16,269 bases of DNA from RYN-431 sp036388295 (GCA_036388295.1 DASVSC010000124.1:1-16269); one strand, 5' to 3'. Numbered from the stretch's first letter, positions 6,189 through 13,643 are shown. A program made the numbers and translations. Notes: generated by a model from the sequence alone, not told the origin.

Positions 6189-7817
6189 ATGCCGCTCGAC
6201 CGTTCGTTCGTATCCGTCTCCGTCATCGCGCTGTGGCTGGCGCTGGGCGGCGGGCTGCTGTGGGCCGCCAGTTGGCCGCCGGTGAGCCGGACGCAGGAGG
6301 CCCGCGTGCTGGAAACGGCCCGCGAAATGGCCGAGCGGCCGATCACGCAATGGGCGATCCCGACGCTCAACGGCGCGGTGCGTTTGCGTAAGCCGCCGCT
6401 GGCGTACTGGATGTCGGCCGCATCGTTCCGCGTGCTGGGCGTCAGCGATTTTGCCGGCCGACTGCCGATGGTGCTGCTCAGTTGGGCGACGCTCGGCATG
6501 ACGTTCGTCATCGGCCGCCGTCTGTTCGACGCGCGCACGGGCCTGTTCGCCGCCGCGGTGCTGGCGGGCACGTGGCTGTTCTTCCGCTTCGGACTGCTGG
6601 CCGAAACGGACGGCCCCAGCGCCGCGTTCCTGACCGCGGGCGTTTACACCTTCCTTCGCGCCACGGCCGCCCGACGCGGGCGCGACGGCGTGTGGCACCA
6701 CCTCACCGCCGCCTGCCTGGCCGCGATCATTCTCAGCAAAGGGCCGCCGGCGGTGTTCCTGGTCCTGTTCGCCATCGGCCTGTGCGCGGCCCGCCGGCAG
6801 TGGCAACCGCTGGCGCGGTTCGTCACCAGCGGGGCCGTCGTCACGCTGCTGGCGCTGGCGACGCCGTGGTTCATTTACGTCGCCCGGCAGACGACCGACG
6901 AAGGCCAGCTCGGCGTCGACTTCGCCAACTCGGCCGAGGGGGGCGACCACAGCGGGCCGCCCTGGGCGTACGTGCCGATGCTGCTGCAGGCGACGCTGCC
7001 CTGGACGGGCCTGTGGATCGTCGGCCTGCTGGCGGCGGCGGGGCCGATGCGCCGCGACATCGCCGCTTGGCGTGGCAAGTCGATTAGCGCGCCGGTGCCG
7101 GGCCTTTGGACGATCGCGCTCTGGGCCGCCGTCATTTTGGTGCCGCTGGTCTGCTGGGGGAACAAGCAGAAGCACTACCTGATGCCGGTGATGCCGCCGA
7201 CGGCGATCCTGATCGGCTGGGTGGCCGCCGAAGCGTCACGCGGGCGCGAAAAGGCGGCGCGCGTCACCAGCGCGGTCATGCTGAGCGTGTTCGCGCTCAG
7301 TGGCCCGGCGGTGCTGATCGCCGCGGCCAAGCTCCGACCACAAATGCAGGCGGCCGATGTCGTTCTTGCCTGCGTCCTGATCGCGACTGCCGCAGCCACC
7401 GCATTCGTCTGGCGGCGGTCCGGCTACGCCAGCGCGTTCGGCCCGCTGGCGGCGCTGGCGCTGGGAACGATGTTCACGCTGAACGCCTGGCTGCCGCCGA
7501 TCATCGGCGGTAAGAGCCGAAACGCGGCATTGGAGTTGATGGCCGCTTATCCCGACGCGCGATTCGTGTTCCGCAGCACGGAACTGCCCACTGTAAGTTG
7601 GACGATGCGCCGCGAAGTGCCGAGCGTGACGGAGGACGAAATCGCCGCACGCTCGGCCGACCCATCAACTGTCGTGCTGGACCAGCAACAGGAACACGAA
7701 ACCCTGCCGACGGTGCCGGCCGGCTACGCGCGCGTTCGAGAGATCGACCAGAACGGAAACGTGCTGCACGTGTATGTTCCTGAAGCGTCACCGTGGCGTA
7801 TGACGGCGGCAGACTAA
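6189..7817 (+). CDS. GT39/ArnT-like integral membrane glycosyltransferase
   Basis: This 542-residue polytopic protein resembles the ArnT/PMT_2 group (GT-C fold), which moves a sugar from a lipid carrier to a lipid or protein acceptor on the outer face of the inner membrane. Visible hallmarks are the first external loop SRTQEARVLETAREM (33-47), RLRKPPLAYW (65-74), GRLPMVLL (90-97), AETDGPSAAF with Asp141, about ten hydrophobic segments up to about residue 460, and a small soluble C-terminal domain (about 460-535) like that of ArnT. The usual acidic pair DE in the first loop reads QE here (Q36-E37). ATG 6189 starts directly before the first helix. The acceptor (lipid A, other lipid or protein) cannot be inferred, as no pathway genes adjoin it. 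Confidence 0.85.
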   Translation: MPLDRSFVSVSVIALWLALGGGLLWAASWPPVSRTQEARVLETAREMAERPITQWAIPTLNGAVRLRKPPLAYWMSAASFRVLGVSDFAGRLPMVLLSWATLGMTFVIGRRLFDARTGLFAAAVLAGTWLFFRFGLLAETDGPSAAFLTAGVYTFLRATAARRGRDGVWHHLTAACLAAIILSKGPPAVFLVLFAIGLCAARRQWQPLARFVTSGAVVTLLALATPWFIYVARQTTDEGQLGVDFANSAEGGDHSGPPWAYVPMLLQATLPWTGLWIVGLLAAAGPMRRDIAAWRGKSISAPVPGLWTIALWAAVILVPLVCWGNKQKHYLMPVMPPTAILIGWVAAEASRGREKAARVTSAVMLSVFALSGPAVLIAAAKLRPQMQAADVVLACVLIATAAATAFVWRRSGYASAFGPLAALALGTMFTLNAWLPPIIGGKSRNAALELMAAYPDARFVFRSTELPTVSWTMRREVPSVTEDEIAARSADPSTVVLDQQQEHETLPTVPAGYARVREIDQNGNVLHVYVPEASPWRMTAAD

Positions 7818-7831
7818 GGTAAGCGTCTGGT

Positions 7832-7938
7832 CCCCTCTCCCTTGTACTCACGGGAGAGGGTTAGGGTGAGGGCGAACTGCAGGTTGCTCACGCTCGCCCT
7901 CACCCCAACCCTCTCCCGTTGAGTACAACGGGAGAGGG
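7832..7938. repeat. Long inverted repeat with self-palindromic arms (family A, copy 2)
   Basis: Arms at 7832-7873 and 7894-7938 are reverse complements with a few differences. Each arm folds on itself around a TTGTACTCA-type loop flanked by CTCTCCC and GGGAGAG. It fills the gap between the convergent GT39 and metalloprotease genes, beginning 14 nt after the GT39 stop, and could act as a two-way terminator. It shares the outer sequence of the repeat at 853-989 but has a different loop. Confidence 0.87.
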
Positions 7939-7959
7939 AGCCGGAGACCGCATTCGTCT

Positions 7960-9621
7960 TCACACCCGGATGCCACTTACGCGCGTGTACACGCTCGCGC
8001 CGCCGTAGCCATAGGCACGCACGCGGGCGTAGTACGTCGTGCCGCGGCTCAAGTCTTCCAGCAGCGCCGACTTGCTGTCGGCCGGCACATTGAAGGACTT
8101 AAGGATCGTGTCGTACGACGGGCTGGTGGACAGTTCGATGCGGAAGCCGATTTCGTCGCCCGACCGGTCGCGCCATTTCAGCAGCGACGTGCGGCGGCTC
8201 TGGCGGACCGCCGTCACGGGGTTCGGTCGCGTCGGCGGGGGCGGGGCGGTGAGCGTGGCCGTCGTGGTGCGGCGGCTGCTGAGGCCGAGCGCGTCGGTGG
8301 CGATGGCGTAGAACGCCTGTTCGCCGGCCGCTAAGCCGCCGGTGAAGGCGGAGACCGACCACACGCCGCGGCGGGCGACGGACGCCGCGCCGACGTAGAC
8401 GTCGCCACGGCGTCCGCGTTGCAGGCCGCTGACGCCGTTGGCTTCGCGGTAGAAGCTGACGCCGGCAATGTCGTCGCCTTCGGCGTCGGTGATGTTGCGG
8501 GCGCGAAGCGTGGCGGACTGGCCGAGTGTGGTGTCACTGGCGGTGAAGCTGCCGACGCGCGGGGCGGTGTCGGTGCGGAAGCCGAAGTTCACGCCGCTCA
8601 CGATCACGCCCTTGGCAAGCGTAATACGGCGTTCGAACGCGCGGGCGCCGAGGTCGAGCGCCGTCGTCGGGGTCGACGTGTGGTTGAGCGGGTCCCACGT
8701 GTCGGCGGCCCGCAGGTTCACCTTGTAGCCGAGGTCGGCCAGGCTGCCGACGGTGACGCGGCTCAGCGGCTCGGCGGTGCCGCGGTCTTCGGTGTAGCCG
8801 GTCATCATCTCTTCGACGAAACCGCGTTCCGGCCAGTGCCCGTCCGCCGTGCCGCTGCCGCCACGGCTTTCGACGGGAACGCTCAGGGCGCGGGTGTCGA
8901 ACAGTGCGTTGTATTGCCGTGTGGCTTCCTGCCCGAGGAATTGCGGGTTGGTGCCGCCTTCGCCGCTGATCAGCTTCAGATCGGACCAGATGGTGCCGAA
9001 GCCCAGGACGTGGGCCATTTCGTGCGTGACGGTGTCGACGAAATGGCCTTCGGCCATCAGGTCTGCGACGTCGCTTTCGTCGAACTCCATCTCGCCCAGG
9101 TAGGGCAGACCGCTGCCGTTGCGTGTTTCGATGGGCAGGGCCTGGGCGAGCGTGCCGCCGGGGCCGTCGATGTCTTCGACGGTGATGTCGATCTGCAGAT
9201 CGTCGATCGCGCCGACATTCGGCAGGTCGCCGGTGATGACACTTTCCCACCGTGCCGCGGCCGCGGCGAAAGCGCGACGCACTTCGGCCGTGAGTGTTTC
9301 CAGGCCCGTCAGTTCGATATCAAACCCGCCGGCGGCGGAGCCCAGATATCCCGGCGTCGTCTGGCCCTGCCCGCCCGGCCCGACCGTGCCGAGCAGCACG
9401 TCGCCGGGGTCCACGTTCTTGAACGAATACCGGCCGGTCTTGTCGGTCGTCTTCTGTCGTTCGTCGGCGTCCAGCCGCCCGTTGACGTTGGCGTCGATGA
9501 AGACGACGACGTTCTTCAGTGGCTTTTCGCCGGCATCGAACGTGGTCGATCCGTCGGCGTCCGTCCAAACAGTGCCGGCGAGGGTGGCGAACAACATTCG
9601 GGCGTCGAGGCGTTCGATCAT
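7960..9621 (-). CDS. Modular extracellular leishmanolysin-like (M8-type) metalloprotease
   Basis: This 553-residue protein reads as a secreted zinc protease. In order: an LEPR-like planctomycete motif IERLDARMLFA at residues 2-12; an SdrD B-like/prealbumin-type beta domain (13-85) with TDADGSTTFDAGE and TDKTGRYSFKNVDPGD; a metalloprotease domain (about 105-310) with zinc motif HEMAHVLGFG (H200, E201, H204), a distant third ligand in GHW (H262), a Met-turn-like EMMTG (271-275) and SLADLGYKVN; an Ig-like beta region (about 352-458); a proline linker (460-467); and a fibronectin type III domain to the end. The spaced third His is as in leishmanolysin-type enzymes. ATG 9621 is the first start in frame and has TACAGT 8 nt upstream. 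No conventional signal peptide precedes the motif. Confidence 0.85.
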   Translation of the reverse strand: MIERLDARMLFATLAGTVWTDADGSTTFDAGEKPLKNVVVFIDANVNGRLDADERQKTTDKTGRYSFKNVDPGDVLLGTVGPGGQGQTTPGYLGSAAGGFDIELTGLETLTAEVRRAFAAAAARWESVITGDLPNVGAIDDLQIDITVEDIDGPGGTLAQALPIETRNGSGLPYLGEMEFDESDVADLMAEGHFVDTVTHEMAHVLGFGTIWSDLKLISGEGGTNPQFLGQEATRQYNALFDTRALSVPVESRGGSGTADGHWPERGFVEEMMTGYTEDRGTAEPLSRVTVGSLADLGYKVNLRAADTWDPLNHTSTPTTALDLGARAFERRITLAKGVIVSGVNFGFRTDTAPRVGSFTASDTTLGQSATLRARNITDAEGDDIAGVSFYREANGVSGLQRGRRGDVYVGAASVARRGVWSVSAFTGGLAAGEQAFYAIATDALGLSSRRTTTATLTAPPPPTRPNPVTAVRQSRRTSLLKWRDRSGDEIGFRIELSTSPSYDTILKSFNVPADSKSALLEDLSRGTTYYARVRAYGYGGASVYTRVSGIRV

Positions 9622-9629
9622 CGGCGGCC

Positions 9630-9635
9630 ACTGTA
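9630..9635 (-). promoter_or_regulatory. Candidate -10 element of the metalloprotease gene
   Basis: TACAGT (4 of 6, TA...T conserved) ends 8 nt before the ATG at 9621. No Shine-Dalgarno lies between. It supports ATG 9621 as the true start. Confidence 0.43.
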
Positions 9636-9699
9636 ACGTGCTTCGCCCGCCGCGGTATACGTGTGACCCGCTTCTGAAAGAACCCTCATTTCAATTTCA

Positions 9700-9720
9700 C
9701 GTGTCTGGCGAACGGACACG
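9700..9720. promoter_or_regulatory. Small inverted repeat upstream of the DUF2892 gene, possible operator
   Basis: CGTGTC (9700-9705) and GACACG (9715-9720) form a perfect 6-bp inverted repeat with 9 nt between. A TAGGAT hexamer follows at 9723-9728, a possible -10, so the repeat would overlap the upstream part of the promoter. It may bind a dimeric regulator. Confidence 0.3.
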
Positions 9721-9747
9721 CATAGGATGGGGTTAAGGAGATTCATC

Positions 9748-10050
9748 ATGACAACGCGAAATGCACTCAAGTCGGTAAAACAGGCGGTTTCTCACGTGGA
9801 CGTGGATGCTGTCACCCATCAGGCCCAAAGCGGCCTGAACCGCTTCAAGAACCTGCCGCAGAACGTGAACGAGGACGAACAGAAGTATTCGCTCATCGGC
9901 GGCGCGGCCTTGGGCGCGATCGGCCTGGCCCGCATCACCCACCCGACGGGCTGGCTGCTGCTGGGCGCCGCGGCAGCCCTGATCATCCGTGGCACGACGG
10001 GCCACTGCAGCCTGTACAACTCGCTGGGGATCGACACGAAGAATAAGTAA
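9748..10050 (+). CDS. Small DUF2892 (YgaP-type membrane) protein
   Basis: This 100-residue protein has an N-terminal polar and probably helical half (residues 1-47), then a DUF2892-like C-terminal half: two hydrophobic segments (about 50-65 and 68-83) and the family ending TTGHCSLYNSLGIDT. DUF2892 modules occur alone or fused to rhodanese domains (as in YgaP) and anchor proteins to the membrane; the function of stand-alone forms is unknown. The ATG at 9748 has a textbook AAGGAG (9735-9740) with a 7-nt spacer, unlike most genes of this window. A 12-bp tandem duplication spans its stop codon. A stress role is often suggested for such small proteins, but nothing here proves it. Confidence 0.82.
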   Translation: MTTRNALKSVKQAVSHVDVDAVTHQAQSGLNRFKNLPQNVNEDEQKYSLIGGAALGAIGLARITHPTGWLLLGAAAALIIRGTTGHCSLYNSLGIDTKNK

Positions 10051-10068
10051 GCGAACAAGTAAGCGAAC
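10045..10068 (+). repeat. Perfect 12-bp tandem duplication spanning a stop codon
   Basis: AAGTAAGCGAAC occurs twice in direct succession (10045-10056 and 10057-10068). The first copy contains the TAA stop of the DUF2892 gene. Confidence 0.9.
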
Positions 10069-10080
10069 TGCGATTCGCTT
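10061..10080 (+). terminator. Short hairpin after the DUF2892 gene, possible terminator
   Basis: AAGCGAA (10061-10067) pairs with TTCGCTT (10074-10080) around a 6-nt loop, 10 nt after the stop codon. There is no clean T-run, so intrinsic termination is uncertain; the larger repeat at 10100-10179 may do this job. Confidence 0.35.
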
Positions 10081-10099
10081 CGGTTTCGAAGTGAATGCT

Positions 10100-10179
10100 T
10101 GGCCGCGGGTGTGAACCCGCGCGAATCAATTGCCGTAGTAAACGGTCGAGCGATTCGCGCGGGTTCACACCCGCGGCCA
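10100..10179. repeat. Perfect 28-bp inverted repeat with self-palindromic arms (family C, copy 2)
   Basis: Arms at 10100-10127 and 10152-10179 are perfect reverse complements with a 24-nt centre. Each arm contains the hairpin GCGGGT/ACCCGC. It lies between the convergent DUF2892 and ABC exporter genes. The same family is found at 6063-6144, with unrelated centres. Confidence 0.92.
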
Positions 10180-10197
10180 TTGCATTGCGCCGTGTGC

Positions 10198-12150
10198 CTA
10201 CGCCGGCATCAGTTGGCGTTCGTACAGGCCGCTGTACGTCGGACAGTCGCGCATCAGTTCGTCGTGCTTACCTTGCCCGACGATGCGACCCGCTTCCATG
10301 ACGACGATCGTGTCGGCGGCCAAGATCGTGCTGAAGCGGTGGGCGATGACGAACGTCGTGCGCTCCTGCATCAGCCGTTCGATCGCGTTCTGGATCAGAT
10401 GCTCGCTCTCGGCGTCCACCTGGCTGGTGGCCTCGTCCAGGATCAGGATCGGGGCACTGCGCAGAATCGCCCGGGCGATATTCAGGCGCTGCTTCTGGCC
10501 ACCGGAGAGCTGCGCGCCCAGGCCGTCGAGGCGGGTGTCGTAGCCGTTCGGCTTCTGCATGATGAAGTCGTGCGCGAACGCCTCGGCGGCGGCGGCTTCG
10601 ATCTGCTGGCGCAGCGCCTTGGCCGGCGCGCTGTCCGGGGCACGCAGCAGCAGCGGGACGCTCGGGTGGCCGTAGGCGATGTTCTCGGCGATCGTGCCGG
10701 GGAAAACGACCGCGTCCTGCGTCACGATCGCGATGTTTTCGCGCAAACTCTTGAGCGTCAGCCGACGGACGTCGACGCCGTCGATCAGGATCGTGCCGCT
10801 GCTCGGCTCGAAGAAGCGCGGCAAGAGCGACAGCAGCGTCGTCTTGCCCGACCCGTTCCGGCCGACGATGGCGGTGCTTTGGCCTTTCTTGATCGTCAGC
10901 GTCACGTTGTCGACGGCCGGGTGGTCGGTGTTGGGGTAGGTGAAGCTGAGCCCGTCGAAGGTGATGGCCCGCTCGAGGCCGCGCATGTGCACCAGCTTCT
11001 CGCCGGCCGGCAGGTGCTTGGGGCGTTCGATCGGCAGGTCCAGCAACTCGAAAATCCGGCTGCCCGCGGCGTTGGACCGCTGAATGACCGTGTTCAGCTT
11101 GCTCATCTTGCGCAGCGATTCGCCGATGCTGACCAGGCAGGCCAGGACGATCAGGAAGCCCGTGGGCGTGAGGACGTTGCTCTGGGTTTCGAACATCAGG
11201 TACGACGCCAGGAGCAGCACGCAGCCGACCGCCAGCATGCCAAGCGTTTCCAGCGTGGGCGTGCTGAAGGCTTGATAGCGCGCCATCTTCACGTGCTCAC
11301 GGCACAGGTCGTCCATGATGCTGCCGTAGCGGCGGCGTTCGAAGCGTTCGGCGGTGGCGCTTTTGACCACGCGGATGCCGACGAGCGTGCCTTCGATCTG
11401 CCCGAGCATGCCGGCCGAGCTTTCCATCGCGGCCCGGCTGGCGCGGCGGACCTTCGTGCCGAACTTCTTGATCACCGCCGCCATCAGCGGGGCGAACAGG
11501 ATGATGAACAGCGTCAACTGCCAACTGTAGAGCGAGGCCAGAATAAGCGTGAAGGCGGCCTTGATCGGCTCGGCGACGGCGGGGCCGAGAATGGTCTTGA
11601 AGCCGTCGTGCAGGCCCTGGGCGTCGCTGACCAGGCGGCTGGTCACGTCGCTGGTGCCGTGGCGGCCGAAGTAGGGCAGCGGCAGGTGCAGCGTGTGGTC
11701 GTACAGTTTTTTGCGAATGTCCGCGACGGCCGAGACGGCGCTTTTGTCCGACAAGTATTCGTGGAAGAAGCGGAACACGTTGCCGACCATCGCCAGCGCG
11801 CTGATGACGCCGAACATGACGACGATCGTCCAGAACGGACGCGTCGGCAGGTACGCGGCCGCGTCGCGCGCCACATTCAGATACCACGGCACCTGGCCCT
11901 TGGCCTGGGCGGCCGCCACCGACTGTTCGACGACCTGCTGCACCGTCTGGTGGTCGTTGACCAGGATCTTGACGATCGGGATCATCGCGCTGAGCCCGAA
12001 CGTGAACAGCAGCCCGGCGGCAAAGGCCGACGCGATGGAAATGCCGACTTCGACGCGGTACGGCCACAGGAACCCGCACGCCCGCCAGAACGCCTGCCGT
12101 GATCGGCCCTTTTTCGTGTGATCCTTCACGCGGCCGATTGTGGGGCGCAC
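10198..12150 (-). CDS. MsbA-like ABC exporter, fused membrane and ATPase domains
   Basis: This 650-residue half-transporter has an exporter-type membrane domain (about 25-345, six helices, with LHLPLPYFGRHGTSDVTSRL at 154-173) followed by an ATPase domain (about 395-650). The ATPase motifs are intact: Walker A GRNGSGKTT (430-438), Q-loop Q478, signature LSGGQ (548-552), Walker B ILILDEA (568-574) and H-loop His604. Such homodimers flip lipids or export drugs and peptides; the MsbA-like sequence suggests a lipid or amphipathic substrate, but that is inference. Two small oddities: a loop of about 40 residues between helices 1 and 2 (63-102), and some 13 extra residues after IAYG in the ATPase domain. 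GTG 12150 and GTG 12129 are both possible starts; neither has a Shine-Dalgarno. A near-palindrome lies just upstream (12170-12189). Confidence 0.92.
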   Translation of the reverse strand: MRPTIGRVKDHTKKGRSRQAFWRACGFLWPYRVEVGISIASAFAAGLLFTFGLSAMIPIVKILVNDHQTVQQVVEQSVAAAQAKGQVPWYLNVARDAAAYLPTRPFWTIVVMFGVISALAMVGNVFRFFHEYLSDKSAVSAVADIRKKLYDHTLHLPLPYFGRHGTSDVTSRLVSDAQGLHDGFKTILGPAVAEPIKAAFTLILASLYSWQLTLFIILFAPLMAAVIKKFGTKVRRASRAAMESSAGMLGQIEGTLVGIRVVKSATAERFERRRYGSIMDDLCREHVKMARYQAFSTPTLETLGMLAVGCVLLLASYLMFETQSNVLTPTGFLIVLACLVSIGESLRKMSKLNTVIQRSNAAGSRIFELLDLPIERPKHLPAGEKLVHMRGLERAITFDGLSFTYPNTDHPAVDNVTLTIKKGQSTAIVGRNGSGKTTLLSLLPRFFEPSSGTILIDGVDVRRLTLKSLRENIAIVTQDAVVFPGTIAENIAYGHPSVPLLLRAPDSAPAKALRQQIEAAAAEAFAHDFIMQKPNGYDTRLDGLGAQLSGGQKQRLNIARAILRSAPILILDEATSQVDAESEHLIQNAIERLMQERTTFVIAHRFSTILAADTIVVMEAGRIVGQGKHDELMRDCPTYSGLYERQLMPA

Positions 12151-12169
12151 GGGGCGGAATAGCTAGTGA

Positions 12170-12189
12170 AACGTGACCAAGGTGACGTT
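12170..12189. promoter_or_regulatory. Near-palindrome upstream of the ABC exporter, possible operator
   Basis: AACGTGACC and GGTGACGTT flank AA; the 9-nt arms match at 8 positions. It sits 20-39 nt upstream of GTG 12150, where a -35 region would be expected, so a regulator bound here could control the exporter. Confidence 0.3.
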
Positions 12190-12204
12190 CGGAGGGTTTG
12201 ATGA

Positions 12205-12299
12205 GCCACAGATGAACACCGATAAACACAGATCAGAAAGGGGTCGGATGGCTCTCTCTTATCTGCGTTCATCTGTGTTTATCGGTGTTCATCTGTGGC
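12205..12299. repeat. Perfect 29-bp inverted repeat (family D)
   Basis: Arms at 12205-12233 and 12271-12299 are perfect reverse complements. They contain an internal near-tandem motif (ACAGATGAACACCGATAAACACAGAT, written here as ACAGATGAAC, then ACCGATAAAC, then ACAGAT). The element lies in the divergent space between the ABC exporter and the aminotransferase gene, without overlapping the candidate promoters. Confidence 0.92.
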
Positions 12300-12326
12300 C
12301 AATTTGTGCCCCCGTCTCTGAACGGC

Positions 12327-12357
12327 TCGACAATCCTTAATCGCTGTTCGACAATCC
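12327..12357 (+). promoter_or_regulatory. Direct-repeat promoter region of the aminotransferase gene
   Basis: The 10-mer TCGACAATCC occurs at 12327-12336 and again at 12348-12357, 21 bp apart, two helical turns. The first copy offers TCGACA as a -35 and the second GACAAT (12350-12355) as a -10, with a 17-nt spacer. The start codon ATG 12364 lies 8 nt after the -10, with no Shine-Dalgarno. Confidence 0.4.
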
Positions 12358-12363
12358 GCCGCT

Positions 12364-13518
12364 ATGCACATCCCGCTTTCGCAGCCCGACATCACGCAGA
12401 AGGAAATCGACGCGGTTATTGACGTGATGCAAAGCGGCACGCTGTCGATCGGCCCGCGCGTGGTGGAGTTTGAGAACAAGGTCGCCGCGGTCACGAACCG
12501 CCGCCACGGCATTGCCGTCAGCAGCGGCACGGTGGGACTTCACGCCGCCATGATTGCCGCCGGCATCAAGGAAGGCGACGAAGTCATCACCACGCCGTTC
12601 AGCTTCGTCGCTAGCGCGAACTGCATTCTGTACGTCGGCGCCAAGCCCGTGTTCGTCGACATCGACATGCAGACGCTGAACATGGACCCGGCCAAGATCG
12701 AGGCGGCCATCACGCCGAAAACCAAGGCCATCGTCGCCGTCGAAACCTTCGGCCATCCGGGCGGCATGGTCGAAGTCGAACAGATCGCCCGCCGCAACGA
12801 ACTGATCCTGATTGAAGACGCGTGCGAAGGCTTCGGCGGACGCGTGAGCAGCGGGGCGGGCACGCGGCCGATCGGTTCCTTCGGCCGCGCCAGTGTTTTC
12901 GGCTTCTACCCGAACAAACAGATCACCACCGGCGAGGGCGGCATGATCGTCACCGACGACGACCGCTTCGCCGACATGTGCCGGTCGCTGCGCAACCAGG
13001 GCCGCGAGGGCATGGCGTGGCTGGCCCACCAGCGGCTCGGCTACAACTGGCGGCTGAGCGAAATCAACGCCGCCATCGGCAGCGTGCAGGTCGACCGCCT
13101 GGAAGAAATCCTGGAAAACCGCCGGCGCGTGGCGCATTTCTACGTCGACCGTTTGTGCGACAACCGCTATTTGATCCTGCCGACGATCAGCGACGACGAC
13201 CCCATGAGCTGGTTCGTGTTCGTCGTCCGCCTGAACGACCTGTTCGGCCCCGCCGACCGTGACGAGATCATCAAATCCCTGCGTGCCGCCGGCATCGGCA
13301 CGAACAACTACTTCCCGCCGATCCATTTGCAGCCGTACATCGCCAGCCCCTTCGGCTACAAGCCCGGCGACTTCCCGATCACCGAAAGCGTCAGCAACCG
13401 CACGCTGGCGTTGCCCTTCCACGGCAAGCTGAGCGAGGGCGACGTCGAACAGGTGGTTCGGACGCTGAACGAGACGATCGAGAAGACGCTGATGGTGCGG
13501 AAAGAGCGGAAGTACTGA
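12364..13518 (+). CDS. DegT/DnrJ/EryC1/StrS-family PLP aminotransferase
   Basis: This 384-residue protein is a fold-type I PLP enzyme of the sugar aminotransferase family, which makes amino sugars on nucleotide-sugar precursors for surface glycans or natural products. Motifs: MHIPLSQPDI at the start, SSGTVGLHAA (53-62) for phosphate binding, EDACEGFGG (151-159, Asp152 for the PLP pyridine nitrogen), and FGFYPNKQITTGEGGM (179-194) with the Schiff-base lysine Lys185. The C-terminal region has NYFPPIHLQPY, typical of the substrate-binding part. All catalytic residues are present. It stands alone, with no nucleotide-sugar genes nearby, so the sugar cannot be named. EDACE resembles the perosamine synthase branch, but this is weak evidence. 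Confidence 0.92.
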   Translation: MHIPLSQPDITQKEIDAVIDVMQSGTLSIGPRVVEFENKVAAVTNRRHGIAVSSGTVGLHAAMIAAGIKEGDEVITTPFSFVASANCILYVGAKPVFVDIDMQTLNMDPAKIEAAITPKTKAIVAVETFGHPGGMVEVEQIARRNELILIEDACEGFGGRVSSGAGTRPIGSFGRASVFGFYPNKQITTGEGGMIVTDDDRFADMCRSLRNQGREGMAWLAHQRLGYNWRLSEINAAIGSVQVDRLEEILENRRRVAHFYVDRLCDNRYLILPTISDDDPMSWFVFVVRLNDLFGPADRDEIIKSLRAAGIGTNNYFPPIHLQPYIASPFGYKPGDFPITESVSNRTLALPFHGKLSEGDVEQVVRTLNETIEKTLMVRKERKY

Positions 13519-13565
13519 ACCGATTGAAGATCCCGGACACAGCGGCCTTCGGTGTAGCGGCCACT

Positions 13566-13643
13566 CTGGGTGCCACGGCTTGTACTCAAGCCGTGTCTGC
13601 GTACCCCGGAAGACACGGCTTGAGTACAAACCGTGGCACCCAG
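13566..13643. repeat. 33-bp inverted repeat with self-palindromic arms (family E)
   Basis: Arms at 13566-13598 and 13611-13643 are reverse complements with one mismatch. The left arm contains a perfect hairpin CACGGCTTG, TACT, CAAGCCGTG. The loop region TTGTACTCA is shared with the family A copy at 7832-7938, although the stems differ. It lies between the aminotransferase stop and the leader of the dehydrogenase gene. Confidence 0.9.

Noticed and set aside
8419..9636. A 405-codon open frame on the + strand
   Set aside because: It is antisense to the metalloprotease, which has the full zinc motif and domain order; the translation has no motif and is a shadow.
10099..12102. A 667-codon open frame on the + strand
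   Set aside because: It lies wholly antisense to the ABC exporter, whose Walker A, signature and Walker B motifs are intact. The translation is Arg/Asp/His-rich with no domain; long antisense frames are expected at this GC content.
12337..13629. A 430-codon open frame on the - strand
   Set aside because: It is antisense to the aminotransferase with its intact PLP lysine; the composition is non-protein-like and it runs into the repeat at 13566-13643.
853..13643. The repeats as a possible CRISPR array
   Set aside because: They are inverted pairs of differing sequence scattered one per intergenic space. There are no regular direct repeats with unique spacers, and no cas gene.
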